64,000 bases of DNA from Shimia sagamensis (GCF_900182745.1 NZ_FXTY01000008.1:124001-188000), one strand, 5' to 3'. Positions 24,011 through 32,949 are shown, counted from the stretch's first letter. Numbers and translations: made by a program. The notes: a model not told the origin generated them from the letters alone.

Positions 24011-24100
24011 TCCCGGCGGCGGGATTAGCCACGCATTCCCAAACATGAAAGGACGTTCCCCAGTCCAATAGCATAGACGCTGTCCCTGCTTATGCTGTGC

Positions 24101-24135
24101 CCCCGTTGGCCGTTAAAGGCTAGCGGGGATTTTTG
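24101..24135 (+). terminator. Strong terminator after the secreted-protein gene
   Basis: CCCCGTTGGCC pairs with GGCTAGCGGGG (two G-T wobbles) over GTTAAA, then ATTTTTGCGTTTT follows. It ends the methylase and secreted-protein transcript. Confidence 0.75.
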
Positions 24136-24215
24136 CGTTTTGGGTAGCAACTAGACACGGATGGGAATGAATTTAGGGTAAGGGGGAGCAACTAATTGCA
24201 AGAGGGATTCCTTTG

Positions 24216-24740
24216 GTGGAAACACAGACAATTCACATAGATTCTGGTGCGGTTCCGAGATGCCACGTCTGTAATTTTTTGGACATCGCAATAGGGTTGA
24301 TTGCTGGGGTTTCTTTGATGAGCAAGCATAAAACGCAAATGGCGCCATTGGCGGCAACAATAATGCTGGGCCATTCGATGGAATTATTGGCTAAAGCCTA
24401 TTTGCTGATCCAAGGAGATGTCACAGTGGATCAGTTGAAAGGGTGGGGGCCTAAGAACGAGAACAATAAAGTGCGTTACGGGCACAACATCAAAAACATG
24501 TGGCGGGCTGAAACGCCACTTTTTGATCAAGCAGAAGAACTGTGGTTTCGCGAGTATCGCTCGCACTATGAGACCCGCGACGACTGCATGGAGGCATTTG
24601 AGAGAATTTTCAATCTCGCCGCGGAACATCATGAAGCCCCCTACTCAGGCCGATATGGCGGAAAAAACCGATACCCAGCACACGAGAAGCTTGCGCCAAT
24701 TCTTTCTGAGATTCTGGAACACATAAGCAAGAGCCACTAG
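24216..24740 (+). CDS. HEPN-like protein, prophage cargo
   Basis: About 174 residues, from a GTG at 24216 with AGAGGGA upstream (a TTG at 24213 is adjacent). The central region is helical with GHSMELLAKAYLLIQG and later VRYGHNIKNMW, a layout like HEPN domains, where helix packing supports RNA-binding or RNase activity. REYRSH, about residues 112-117, fits the Rx4H motif of HEPN RNases, though it may be chance. A Cys pair near the N-terminus (CHVC) is unexplained. It has its own transcript after a terminator and is probably a moron with a possible defence or toxin role. Confidence 0.55.
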   Translation: METQTIHIDSGAVPRCHVCNFLDIAIGLIAGVSLMSKHKTQMAPLAATIMLGHSMELLAKAYLLIQGDVTVDQLKGWGPKNENNKVRYGHNIKNMWRAETPLFDQAEELWFREYRSHYETRDDCMEAFERIFNLAAEHHEAPYSGRYGGKNRYPAHEKLAPILSEILEHISKSH

Positions 24741-24815
24741 CTTATGCAGGCCACCAATCCTGCACAAATTGCGATTCACACTCGGATCGCATCTGATCCG
24801 GATCGATGGGTTGAA

Positions 24816-25013
24816 CTATCCGTATCGCCCTTCAGAGTGCTTCTCTTCCGGTTCAGTCGGCAGCGGATGATCGGGCGGCGTCACACCGTGGGCGGATAGC
24901 CAATCTACAACTTCACCCCAACGATCCTGATCGCTCACTTTATGGGGGTGAAGGTCGAGTTCATGCCAACGCTTGCGCAAGTCTTCGGGGATTCTTCCAG
25001 GCCATTTGTCCAT
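24816..25013 (-). CDS. Small hypothetical protein
   Basis: A 65-residue leftward frame: it is Pro/Trp/His-rich (MDKWPGRIPEDLRKRWHELD, then WGEVVDWLSAHGVTPPDHPL) with the look of a real globular small protein. No strong ribosome binding site is seen. It could be a genuine cargo gene at the prophage edge or a chance frame. Confidence 0.4.
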   Translation of the reverse strand: MDKWPGRIPEDLRKRWHELDLHPHKVSDQDRWGEVVDWLSAHGVTPPDHPLPTEPEEKHSEGRYG

Positions 25014-25142
25014 GCGATAAGTTCTGCATCTGTTCTCTCATGCGGTCAAGGTGGTTTTGACTTCAGAGTCCCTCGCTGTCTCGCTGTGGGGGGATTCCTT
25101 TTGGATGGCCAGTCGCGCGGTTTCATCGACTTCGGTTCCGAG

Positions 25143-25164
25143 TTTTGTTTACGCGTAAACAAAA
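25143..25164. promoter_or_regulatory. Perfect 22-base palindrome near the prophage end
   Basis: TTTTGTTTACG is followed directly by its exact complement CGTAAACAAAA. It lies about 80 bases inside the predicted attachment site. Possible uses are an arm site for the integrase or excisionase, or an operator. It shares the ACGCGT centre with the palindrome at 22787-22800. Confidence 0.5.
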
Positions 25165-25244
25165 CCCCCCATATGAAACTCCCCCAAACGGGCCAAAAAA
25201 CGGCATAAAACGGGAACACAGCGTGAATATACCCCCTGTCTGCG

Positions 25245-25291
25245 CCCTCCGAAGGCAGAGGCCAGAGGTTCGAATCCTCTCAGGTGCGCCA
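25245..25291 (+). other. Probable right attachment site: 3' fragment of a tRNA-Arg(CCG) gene
   Basis: From the anticodon loop CTCCGAA (25247-25253) onward there is a normal tRNA 3' part: GGCAG half-stem, variable loop, the TTCGAAT T-loop with its CCAGAGG/CCTCT stem, and CAGGTGC-G-CCA ending at 25291. The 5' half is missing: the expected CTGCC strand of the anticodon stem is replaced by GCGCC, which pairs only partly, and no GCACCTG or D-arm lies upstream. Phages that integrate in tRNA genes commonly exchange at the anticodon loop, leaving such a copy at one end. Confidence 0.75.
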
Positions 25292-25801
25292 CTTTTCTTA
25301 ACAATTCGACGTTGAACGCCGCCGGGGAGATTCGGGTTTTGGCTTGCATTGTGGCCGGACCTTGCCGGTTTTGTGGTCGAAGTTTGTTCTTCTGAGGCGG
25401 TGAAATGGCACCATTGTGGCAACAATTGGGCATGCCAAAACTGTTTAAAATCTGGCAAATGTCCCAGTTTTTGTGGTTTTGTCCGTCGCTTTCCCGAAAG
25501 GCGTGTTTTTCAAGGGCTTAATCCGAAATTATCGAAACTCTTACAATTTGACACGAAGCTAAACGGCATTGTCCGCTTCCTGTTTAGGACTCATTAGCCC
25601 CAGCAAATTACCACTAAGGGTGGGATTTTAGCGGCTCAGGGGTGGGCCATTAGGTGGGAACAACAAGATGCGTCTCAAACAAACGAGCTTCATCAAGACA
25701 ATCACGCATAGATCGGTCGCTATGCACTCAGAAGGGTGTGCGCAGCCGCGTTGGGACCAAAGCCTGACCGCGACTTTGTAACGATTTCTGAGGACAGTTA
25801 G
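25292..25801. other. Gap between prophage end and RTX gene
   Basis: About 510 bases with no convincing gene. It contains a 37-codon frame (25668-25781, starting MRLKQTSFIKTITH) with a weak AGGTGGGA site, and a short frame starting MAPLWQQLGM near 25400. Neither has support beyond being open. GAGGA at about 25790 is the ribosome binding site of the RTX gene. Confidence 0.4.
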
Positions 25802-28800
25802 ATGCCTATTACCATTACTGTGGATCGCAGTAGTGCGCCGATAGAGGTGCGCTCGGACATGTTCGGCGTGAACCTTTTGACCAGCACAAACGAAGTCAAC
25901 GGCGTTCCAAATGATCGCTATGTTGAGGCTATTGATTTGGTTGGTGCGACACGGTTGCGCTATCCTGCGGGGCGGGCTGCCAACGAGCAGATCACGGAAC
26001 TGGATCGCGGACAAAGCGGCTTCAATCAGATCCGTGAAGACGTTCGTAACTATCTTGATTGGGTGAAAGCAAATGACGCACGGACCACGCTTGTGGTGCC
26101 AGCTTTGGCGGATGCGCACACCAATCAACAGGACATTCGTGATTGGGCCGAGCTGGTACTTGAGTATATGGGCGATCAGGCTGACCTGATTGCTGGCTAT
26201 GAAATTGGCAATGAGTTTTGGCAAACCATTGATGAAGTTGAGTATGGCGAGTACGCAGCGGACATTGCCAATGCCCTGCGTGGTGCCACAGTAAATGGAT
26301 ATCAGCCGGAGATTTGGGTGCAGACTGCCAACGTTGCTGGCGGTGCGTCCAACTACAAAGGCGGAAATTACGGTTCTATTAGTGACGCGGATGCAATGGC
26401 GGCGATGGCACATTGGGATGTCGCGCACCGACCAAGTGATTGGAGCGACTCCCAAACAGCTGAGCAATACTACAAAAGCCTCAACGGGTACGAAAAGCGG
26501 GTGGTCAAAGGCAATTTGGAGTTGTTGGAGCAGCTCGATGCCGACCACAATATTGCCAACGGGTTCCAAACCGACAGTGCAACTGCATCCATTGATGGCA
26601 TCGTGGCACACTACTATTTTGACAAAGACGTTGAGGGCTACGATCAGAGCGCTGGTTTGACGCGATCTGAAGTCAAATACTTGGATTTGCGATTTGCCAC
26701 GTGGGAAGCCATGTTGCCGCAAGACTTGAATATTCAAGTCACAGAATGGAACGTTGAGACTGGCCATTGGAACTGGTTGGGTTTGAAAGCTGCAGGCGTG
26801 GTTGTCGAGCAGTTCCAAAACATGCTTGAGCTGGGTGTGGACGGGGCTGATTTTTGGACTGTACGCCACAACACCTCGACGTCGATTGCTGGAGGCAATT
26901 CGGATCAAAATGCCGTCGAACTGACACCCGCTGGCGTCATGTTGCAGTTGATGTCGGAAAGTCTCAACCCTGAAGATGGCTCGATGTATGCGGTATCTGT
27001 TGATGGGTTCGACGAGACAAAACTTGAGGTAAATGCCTACTCCAACGGATATAAAAGTGTGGTTTATGTGACCTCGCATACGGAGAGTTTCAATAAGAGT
27101 TTCTCCCTGGATTTGTCCGATTTGGCTGGCAATGCATCGTCTTGGAGCGGCCGAGTTGTCGGTATTGATGCCAGTACATCTGATGGCTACAGTGACAACG
27201 CTGCCTATGATGAGAATGGTGATCTGGTTCAACGGCTTGGTAAGCGCACAATTGACCCCGCAGAGCGGGCGGACCTGATTGAAGTGTTGGGAGACGCCTA
27301 TGATGACGAGTTGATCAAATGGAGCTCCGGGAATTGGAAGACCTACCTACCAAAGCCGGAAGACATTTATGTACGTCCAGGCGTGGGTAATCCGACGTCT
27401 TTGGATGACTTTTATTTTGCCACTGAAACCGATGTGGCTGGGTCTCTTACCATGCTGAGCGAAGGTCAATTGGGTAGCAGCGCGGACAATATCAGCTTTC
27501 GTCTGAACCCTTGGGAAGTGATTGAGATCACTTTAGACCACTCCAATGTTGTAAGTGGAGACAGTTCGGCGGAGGTTATGCGGGGTGGCTATGGCGTAGA
27601 TGACTTCAACGGAAGTGGAGGGGACGACTTCCTCCGCGGATACGATGGCATGGATATCCTTGTCGGCGGGACCGGTCATGATTCTGTTTATGGAGATTCT
27701 GGCAATGACCGTCTTGAGGGCAAATCAGGAAACGACCGCCTTTACGGCGGGTCTGGCAACGACAAGCTTGTTGGTGGTGACGGCAACGACTATCTCCGTG
27801 ATGATGCGGGCCGCGATGATTTTGTTGGTGGCAACGGAGTCGATACGGTCTCTTATTGGGGGCACAAAACCGGAGTAAATATAAACCTGAAGACGGGTAA
27901 GAATTCCAGCGCCGACACTTACAGCAGCATTGAAAATCTCTACGGCTCGGATCTGGCAAGAGACACCTTGTACGGTGATAATTACGATAACTTGCTTTAC
28001 GGCGCAGCCGAAAATGATCGGCTATATGGCTATTCCGGTAACGACACTTTGAAAGGGGGCGATGGAGACGATTACCTCCGGGACGAGTCCGGGCGTGATG
28101 TTTTTGTTGGTGGCAGTGGTCAGGACACAGTGTCTTATTGGGGGCACAAAAGTGGGATGACGGCCAACCTCACCACTGGGGCAAATTCCGGCGGTGACAG
28201 CTACGACAGTATTGAACACCTGTTAGGGTCGAACATCGCTGACGACAAGTTTTACGGCAATTCAAATGGCAACAAATTGGATGGCGCCGGTGGCGATGAT
28301 GTGCTTTTTGGCTATGGTGGCAACGACGTCTTGGTAGGCCGTGAAGGCACGGATCGGTTGTACGGAGGCACAGGCAGCGACACTTTGACTGGCGGTGATG
28401 GCAATGACTACTTGCGTGATGAGTCCGGTCTTGATGTGTTTGACGGTGGCGCAGGCCAGGATACTGCGTCGTATTGGGGGCACAATGCGGGCGTGTCGGT
28501 GAACCTTTTGACAAGTGTAAACAGCAGTGGTGATACCTATGTCAGCATTGAAAACCTACTTGGGTCCAATGTGGCAAATGACACGCTGGTCGGGGATCAC
28601 GGCGACAACCGTTTGGATGGGGCCGGGGGCAGCGACGAGCTTCATGGCAACGACGGTGCGGACTATATTGTTGGGCGCAGTGGTGACGACAGCCTTGAAG
28701 GCGATAGCGGTAACGACCGGCTTTATGGCGGATCTGGAACTGACACGCTCCGCGGGGGTGATGGCGACGACTATCTACGCGATGACTCCGGTCGGGATAT

Positions 28801-29311
28801 TTTTGACGGTGGCGAAGGCCAGGACACGGCCGCTTATTGGGGGCATGCGTCTGGTGTGACCGTGAATTTGGACACCGGGGTCAACAGCAGCGGTGATACC
28901 TATATTAGCATTGAGAATCTTTTGGGTTCCAACAAGGCGGATGACCATCTGACCGGGGATGAACAAAACAACTATCTACGTGGCGCGGCTGGCAACGACA
29001 CATTGATTGGTGGCGCCGGAGCCGACACTCTGCGCGGTGACAGCGGCAACGATGTTATGGCCGGTGGCGATGGTGGAGACCTTTTTGTATTCCACGACAG
29101 TTTTGGGCAGGATGTGGTGACCGACTTTGATCTGTCACAGGACGTGCTGGATGTGTCGTCTGTGGACGCATTCACCAGTTTTTCGGACGTGATTTCAAAC
29201 CATGCATCCCAAATGGGTTCTGATGTGGTGATTTCCGTGAGTGGGAGCCATCAAATCACACTAGAAGACGTGAGCCTTGGCAGTCTTGCCGAACATCACT
29301 TTGATTTTTGA
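25802..29311 (+). CDS. Secreted RTX protein with a glycosidase-like N-terminal domain
   Basis: A 1,169-residue protein. Residues 1 to about 460 read as a TIM-barrel glycoside hydrolase of the GH39/GH51-like clan: AGYEIGNEFW has a candidate acid/base Glu138, and IQVTEWNVETGHW a candidate nucleophile Glu315. About 600-1075 is an array of calcium-binding RTX nonapeptides (GGxGxDxLx). The end (DVVTDFDLSQDVLDVSS and a Phe-ending tail) resembles the C-terminal signal for type I secretion. No N-terminal signal peptide and no adjacent transporter genes. It probably degrades or binds a polysaccharide outside the cell; the substrate is unknown. Confidence 0.82.
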   Translation: MPITITVDRSSAPIEVRSDMFGVNLLTSTNEVNGVPNDRYVEAIDLVGATRLRYPAGRAANEQITELDRGQSGFNQIREDVRNYLDWVKANDARTTLVVPALADAHTNQQDIRDWAELVLEYMGDQADLIAGYEIGNEFWQTIDEVEYGEYAADIANALRGATVNGYQPEIWVQTANVAGGASNYKGGNYGSISDADAMAAMAHWDVAHRPSDWSDSQTAEQYYKSLNGYEKRVVKGNLELLEQLDADHNIANGFQTDSATASIDGIVAHYYFDKDVEGYDQSAGLTRSEVKYLDLRFATWEAMLPQDLNIQVTEWNVETGHWNWLGLKAAGVVVEQFQNMLELGVDGADFWTVRHNTSTSIAGGNSDQNAVELTPAGVMLQLMSESLNPEDGSMYAVSVDGFDETKLEVNAYSNGYKSVVYVTSHTESFNKSFSLDLSDLAGNASSWSGRVVGIDASTSDGYSDNAAYDENGDLVQRLGKRTIDPAERADLIEVLGDAYDDELIKWSSGNWKTYLPKPEDIYVRPGVGNPTSLDDFYFATETDVAGSLTMLSEGQLGSSADNISFRLNPWEVIEITLDHSNVVSGDSSAEVMRGGYGVDDFNGSGGDDFLRGYDGMDILVGGTGHDSVYGDSGNDRLEGKSGNDRLYGGSGNDKLVGGDGNDYLRDDAGRDDFVGGNGVDTVSYWGHKTGVNINLKTGKNSSADTYSSIENLYGSDLARDTLYGDNYDNLLYGAAENDRLYGYSGNDTLKGGDGDDYLRDESGRDVFVGGSGQDTVSYWGHKSGMTANLTTGANSGGDSYDSIEHLLGSNIADDKFYGNSNGNKLDGAGGDDVLFGYGGNDVLVGREGTDRLYGGTGSDTLTGGDGNDYLRDESGLDVFDGGAGQDTASYWGHNAGVSVNLLTSVNSSGDTYVSIENLLGSNVANDTLVGDHGDNRLDGAGGSDELHGNDGADYIVGRSGDDSLEGDSGNDRLYGGSGTDTLRGGDGDDYLRDDSGRDIFDGGEGQDTAAYWGHASGVTVNLDTGVNSSGDTYISIENLLGSNKADDHLTGDEQNNYLRGAAGNDTLIGGAGADTLRGDSGNDVMAGGDGGDLFVFHDSFGQDVVTDFDLSQDVLDVSSVDAFTSFSDVISNHASQMGSDVVISVSGSHQITLEDVSLGSLAEHHFDF
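27848..29080 (+). repeat. Long repeat units within the RTX region
   Basis: Three full units and one partial one begin with [V/A][S/A]YWGH, at 27848, 28130, 28466 and 28829. The full units are 94, 112 and 121 residues. Each has a linker (VNL.T..NS..DTY.SIENL.GSN), a run of RTX nonapeptides and an ending DYLRD.SG.D.F.GG.GQDT. Length differences are 18 and 9 residues, i.e. whole nonapeptides. Confidence 0.8.
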
Positions 29312-29337
29312 CTTGAAAGAGCATGAGGGAAAACGCT

Positions 29338-29958
29338 TTAGCGTAATCTGTTATCACGCCATGTGCGCCACTCTTCTGGGGTGTCCAGGTCTGTCAAGGC
29401 GTGTTCATCGGGCAGTTTGATCAATTGAACTGAAGGCGCATTGCGTTTTAGAACGTTCTTCGCCCCGATATCTCCGGTCAAGCAACAAAGCTCTCCAAAA
29501 AGCCGAGCTGGGAAAAGCACGGGGTGGCCGGGGTGGTTGTCAGCTGATGTTGCCCTAATAATAGCGTCAGATGCCACTTCATGTGATTGTGCAATGGTCT
29601 TGAGATCTGACTGCGTGAGGTCGGGCATATCTGCAGGGATAACCATAACGGCAGAACAGTTGCCTGGTAGTTTTGCAATGCCCGCGCGCAAGGAATGTGC
29701 CATTCCTTCCGATGCGTCGGTCACCTCAACAACAACACATTCCAACCCTTGAAGTGCAACGCGCCTGGAGGTGTCGTTGGGGCGTAGGCAAATCAGAACC
29801 GTTTGTGACACAGCACAGGCCTGCTTTGCCATCTTTTGCAAAAGTGGTCGCCCATCCACCTCTTCCAGAAGTTTGTCGCCACCGCGCATCCGTGAAGAGG
29901 AACCTGCGGCCAAAATGAGAATTGCGATGTTGGTCTGGGAAGTGGGGACGTCGGTCAT
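29338..29958 (-). CDS. MobA-like nucleotidyltransferase (MocA type)
   Basis: A 206-residue protein that probably transfers CMP or GMP onto molybdopterin to finish a molybdenum cofactor. The nucleotide-binding start ILAAGSSSRMRGGDKLLEEV lies at about residues 14-33; PADMPDL is the metal-binding motif, and DLDTPEEW is the usual C-terminal motif. The size fits MocA (CTP:molybdopterin cytidylyltransferase), which serves xanthine-dehydrogenase-type enzymes; those are not in the window. NapA, encoded later, uses a guanylyl cofactor instead. Confidence 0.75.
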   Translation of the reverse strand: MTDVPTSQTNIAILILAAGSSSRMRGGDKLLEEVDGRPLLQKMAKQACAVSQTVLICLRPNDTSRRVALQGLECVVVEVTDASEGMAHSLRAGIAKLPGNCSAVMVIPADMPDLTQSDLKTIAQSHEVASDAIIRATSADNHPGHPVLFPARLFGELCCLTGDIGAKNVLKRNAPSVQLIKLPDEHALTDLDTPEEWRTWRDNRLR

Positions 29959-29990
29959 GGCCTGATTTTGCCGGAATACAGTTAGGTTGA

Positions 29991-32408
29991 CTAGCCCCGC
30001 ATGCGGTTATTGCTCGCGTCAAAAAGCGGTTCCGAGAGCAGGCGTGCACGACACATTTCCCCCAATATTTCGATTTCGACTTCAAGATCTTCGGTAATGT
30101 GACCTGTTGGGACAAAGCCCAAGGCAACTGAGGTTTTGACGTTGTGCGCATAGCCTCCAGACGTGCAGAACCCCACAACTTTCCCATCCAGCCATATGGG
30201 CTCATAGGCCTGAACGTCTGCGTCATTTGCTTCGACTGCAAAGGCACAGAGTTTTCGGATAGGGCCGTTGTCACGTTCCGCTTCAGCGGCGGATCGGCCA
30301 ATGAAATCTTCGGTTTTTTGGAAGGCAATGAACCGATCTAACCCTGTTTCAGCGGCAGTATAATCCGGAGAATATTCCGATAGCCACGAACCAAAGAATT
30401 TCTCCAAACGCAGAGACATCATGGCCCGCATGCCAAACGGGCGCATCCCGAGAGGCTCCCCAGCGTCCCAAAGCGTGTTCCACAATGATCGTTGTGCCAT
30501 GGGGTCGCAATAGATCTCAAATCCAAGGTCGCCGGTGTAGCTGACCCGTTGAACAAGGCAGTCTACCATGCCGACAGTAAGTGGACGCACGTCCAAAAAC
30601 GCCATGTCCGCAATGTCATCCCGGGTACCGGCTTGCAAAATTTCCCGTGCCTTATGACCCGCAATCTGAAATCCGGTGAGGCGGTCTGACACGTTTTTTA
30701 CCAGCACACCGTCCATCTCATTTTGTTCAAACCACCGCATGTGGTAGGCTTGTGCGCCGTAAGATGCAGTGAGTTGGAATGCGTCTTCGGAGAGGCAGGA
30801 CACGGTGAAATCCCCAATCAACCGTCCTTTGTGCGACAACATTGGCGTGAGGCTTAATCTGCCCTGTTTGGGGATGCGGCCCGCCATAATACGGTTCAGC
30901 CAAGCGCGGGCATTCGGCCCCGTGACCATATACTTTCCAAAGTTGTGAACTTCATTGATGCCTGCCGACTCGCGCACCGCAGCCACTTCACGCGCGGTGG
31001 CTTCAAATGCGTTGGAACGACGGAATGATGGAGTTTCATAGCGCGGCTCATCTTCTTCGGCGTAATAATTGACCACTTCCAGACCAAATTGTTGCCCCCA
31101 AACCGCGCCCATTTTGTCAAACACGTCGTACATGGGGGTTTGCCGGAATGGTCGCGCGGCGGACAACTCCTCGTTAGGATAGGAGACTGAAAAGCGTGTT
31201 TGGTAGTTTTCAATAACTTTAGGGCGCGTGTATCCAGGCGTGATCCAGTCGCCAAAGCGGGCGCAATCCATGGCGTAGGTGTCGCGCTCGGTTTCTCCCT
31301 CGACCATCCATTGCGCCAGCATCAATCCAACGCCACCGCCTTGCGAAAACCCAGCCATAACTGCGCAGGCGGACCAATAATTGCGCATGCCAGGTACTGG
31401 TCCAACCAGTGGATTACCATCTGGCGCAAAAGTGAAAGGGCCGTGTATTACGGATTTTACACCAGCCGTGGCGAGGGCAGGGAAGCGTTTGTAAGCAAAT
31501 TCAATGGAGGCTTCGATTTTGTCAAAGTCATCTGGCAAAAGTTCGTGGCCAAAATCCCAAGGGGTGCCGTCGACGCCCCATGGGCGGCAAGGTTGCTCAT
31601 AAAAGCCAATGCACAGGCCGCGGCCTTCTTGGCGGAAATAGCTTTCACCTGCGGGATCCATCACATGGGGATGCTCCTTGCCTTCCTGCATCATTTCAAC
31701 AATGAGAGGCACGTCTTCGGTGACGATGTATTGGTGCTCCATTGGATGTAACGGAAAATACACGCCGGCCATTGCACCCACTTCACGGGCCCAGAGACCA
31801 GCAGCATTGACCACATGTTCAGCGTGAATGGTTCCCTTGTCGGTGATCACATCCCATGTTCCGTCCGGTCGCTGAGTGGTGGCTGTGACTTTGGTGTGGG
31901 TTTGTATGGTGGCTCCGCCCAATTTCGCAGCCTTGGCGTAGGCGTGCGTGGTGCCAGAGGGATCGAGGTGTCCATCAAGAGGATCATACAATGCTCCGAC
32001 AATGCCGTCTGTGTTGGTGGCAGGTGCAAATGTCTTAATCTCCTCGGGGGTGAGGATTGTCGTGTCTAATCCCATGAACCGATGCTTGGCGCGTTCGGCC
32101 AACAGCATGTCAAAGCGATCCTGATTGTCCGCGAGTGTCACACCTCCCACGTGGTGCAGTCCGCAAGACATACCTGTGATCTCTTCCAGCTCGCGATATA
32201 GGTTGATTGTGTAACCTTGAAGCGCAGCCATATTGGTGTCGCCATTTAGCGTATGAAACCCTCCAGCCGCGTGCCATGTGGACCCAGAGGTCAGTTCAGA
32301 CCGTTCAATCAACATGACGTCCGACCAGCCAAGTTTTGTCAGGTGGTACAGAACAGAGCAGCCAACTACGCCACCTCCGATCACTGCTACGCGGGTCGTT
32401 GTGGTCAT
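29991..32408 (-). CDS. FAD-dependent oxidoreductase with GcvT domain (dimethylglycine/sarcosine dehydrogenase family)
   Basis: An 805-residue two-domain enzyme. The N-terminal half is a DAO-type flavoprotein: VAVIGGGVVGCSVLYHL at 8-24 binds FAD, and His46 in GSTWHAAGG sits where dimethylglycine dehydrogenase links FAD covalently. The C-terminal half, from about 430, is a GcvT-type aminomethyltransferase (LSLTPMLSHKGRLIGDFTVS, ending with the GYAHNVKTSVALGFVP motif) that would pass formaldehyde to tetrahydrofolate. It likely demethylates a glycine-betaine-derived amine. GGAGG precedes the ATG. Confidence 0.85.
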   Translation of the reverse strand: MTTTTRVAVIGGGVVGCSVLYHLTKLGWSDVMLIERSELTSGSTWHAAGGFHTLNGDTNMAALQGYTINLYRELEEITGMSCGLHHVGGVTLADNQDRFDMLLAERAKHRFMGLDTTILTPEEIKTFAPATNTDGIVGALYDPLDGHLDPSGTTHAYAKAAKLGGATIQTHTKVTATTQRPDGTWDVITDKGTIHAEHVVNAAGLWAREVGAMAGVYFPLHPMEHQYIVTEDVPLIVEMMQEGKEHPHVMDPAGESYFRQEGRGLCIGFYEQPCRPWGVDGTPWDFGHELLPDDFDKIEASIEFAYKRFPALATAGVKSVIHGPFTFAPDGNPLVGPVPGMRNYWSACAVMAGFSQGGGVGLMLAQWMVEGETERDTYAMDCARFGDWITPGYTRPKVIENYQTRFSVSYPNEELSAARPFRQTPMYDVFDKMGAVWGQQFGLEVVNYYAEEDEPRYETPSFRRSNAFEATAREVAAVRESAGINEVHNFGKYMVTGPNARAWLNRIMAGRIPKQGRLSLTPMLSHKGRLIGDFTVSCLSEDAFQLTASYGAQAYHMRWFEQNEMDGVLVKNVSDRLTGFQIAGHKAREILQAGTRDDIADMAFLDVRPLTVGMVDCLVQRVSYTGDLGFEIYCDPMAQRSLWNTLWDAGEPLGMRPFGMRAMMSLRLEKFFGSWLSEYSPDYTAAETGLDRFIAFQKTEDFIGRSAAEAERDNGPIRKLCAFAVEANDADVQAYEPIWLDGKVVGFCTSGGYAHNVKTSVALGFVPTGHITEDLEVEIEILGEMCRARLLSEPLFDASNNRMRG

Positions 32409-32538
32409 GCACGCCTCCTGTGTTCCCTGATTTCCATGAAACCGGCAGGTTCAGGTGTGCAGCATGTTCAAATGCGACACAAATGGTCGCTAATGTAGCT
32501 TGCTTAGTTCCGTAGGAAAGTCGGGCGGACACAGACGC

Positions 32539-32949
32539 CTATTTCTTGAGCGGCACGCCGTAGAGTTCGAGGCGGTGGCCTTTGAGCTGGTAACCCAATT
32601 TCTCTGCTATCTTCTCTTGCAGCGCTTCGATCTCGGCGTCGACAAACTCAATCACCTCACCCGAAGAAATATCAATGAGGTGGTCGTGGTGCTCGCGCTC
32701 TGCATCTTCGTAGCGTGCGCGGCCGTCGCCAAACTCCAGCTTATCCAGAATACCGGCTTCCTCGAAAAGCTTCACAGTCCGATAAACTGTGGCCAGCGAT
32801 ATGCCTGCATCCCGGGCAGAGGCCCGCGCGTAAAGTTCTTCCACGTCAGGGTGATCCAAGCTCTCTTGCAGTACGTTGGCGATGGTGCGACGCTGCTCCG
32901 TCATTCGCAACCCTTTGGTTTCGCAACGCTCAATGATGGAATCGCTCAT
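32539..32949 (-). CDS. Fur-family metalloregulator (Fur/Mur type)
   Basis: A 136-residue repressor; a longer frame exists but MSDSIIERCETKG at 32949 is the family start. The winged helix has GISLATVYRTVKLFEEAG at about 49-66. The metal site is HHDHLID at 87-93 with later His125. The two CxxC pairs of zinc-bound Fur proteins are absent (Cys9 is the only Cys), as in alphaproteobacterial Fur/Mur proteins that may sense manganese. The Irr-type HHHH pattern is not seen. Which metal it senses cannot be told here. Confidence 0.85.
   Translation of the reverse strand: MSDSIIERCETKGLRMTEQRRTIANVLQESLDHPDVEELYARASARDAGISLATVYRTVKLFEEAGILDKLEFGDGRARYEDAEREHHDHLIDISSGEVIEFVDAEIEALQEKIAEKLGYQLKGHRLELYGVPLKK

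Noticed and set aside
25220-25291. Complete functional tRNA-Arg
   Set aside because: The acceptor and D-arm 5' half are missing and the anticodon stem is only partly paired, so it is a fragment.
25123-25458. Leftward frame of 111 residues containing APERIRTSGLCLRRA
   Set aside because: This peptide is the known false translation of the complement of a tRNA gene; here it runs over the tRNA-Arg fragment.
25668-25781. 37-codon frame upstream of the RTX gene
   Set aside because: Weak ribosome site and no recognisable feature; kept only as a note in the gap entry.
27848-29080. Repeats as a CRISPR array or satellite
   Set aside because: Repeats are in frame and encode RTX nonapeptides; there are no constant short repeats with unique spacers.
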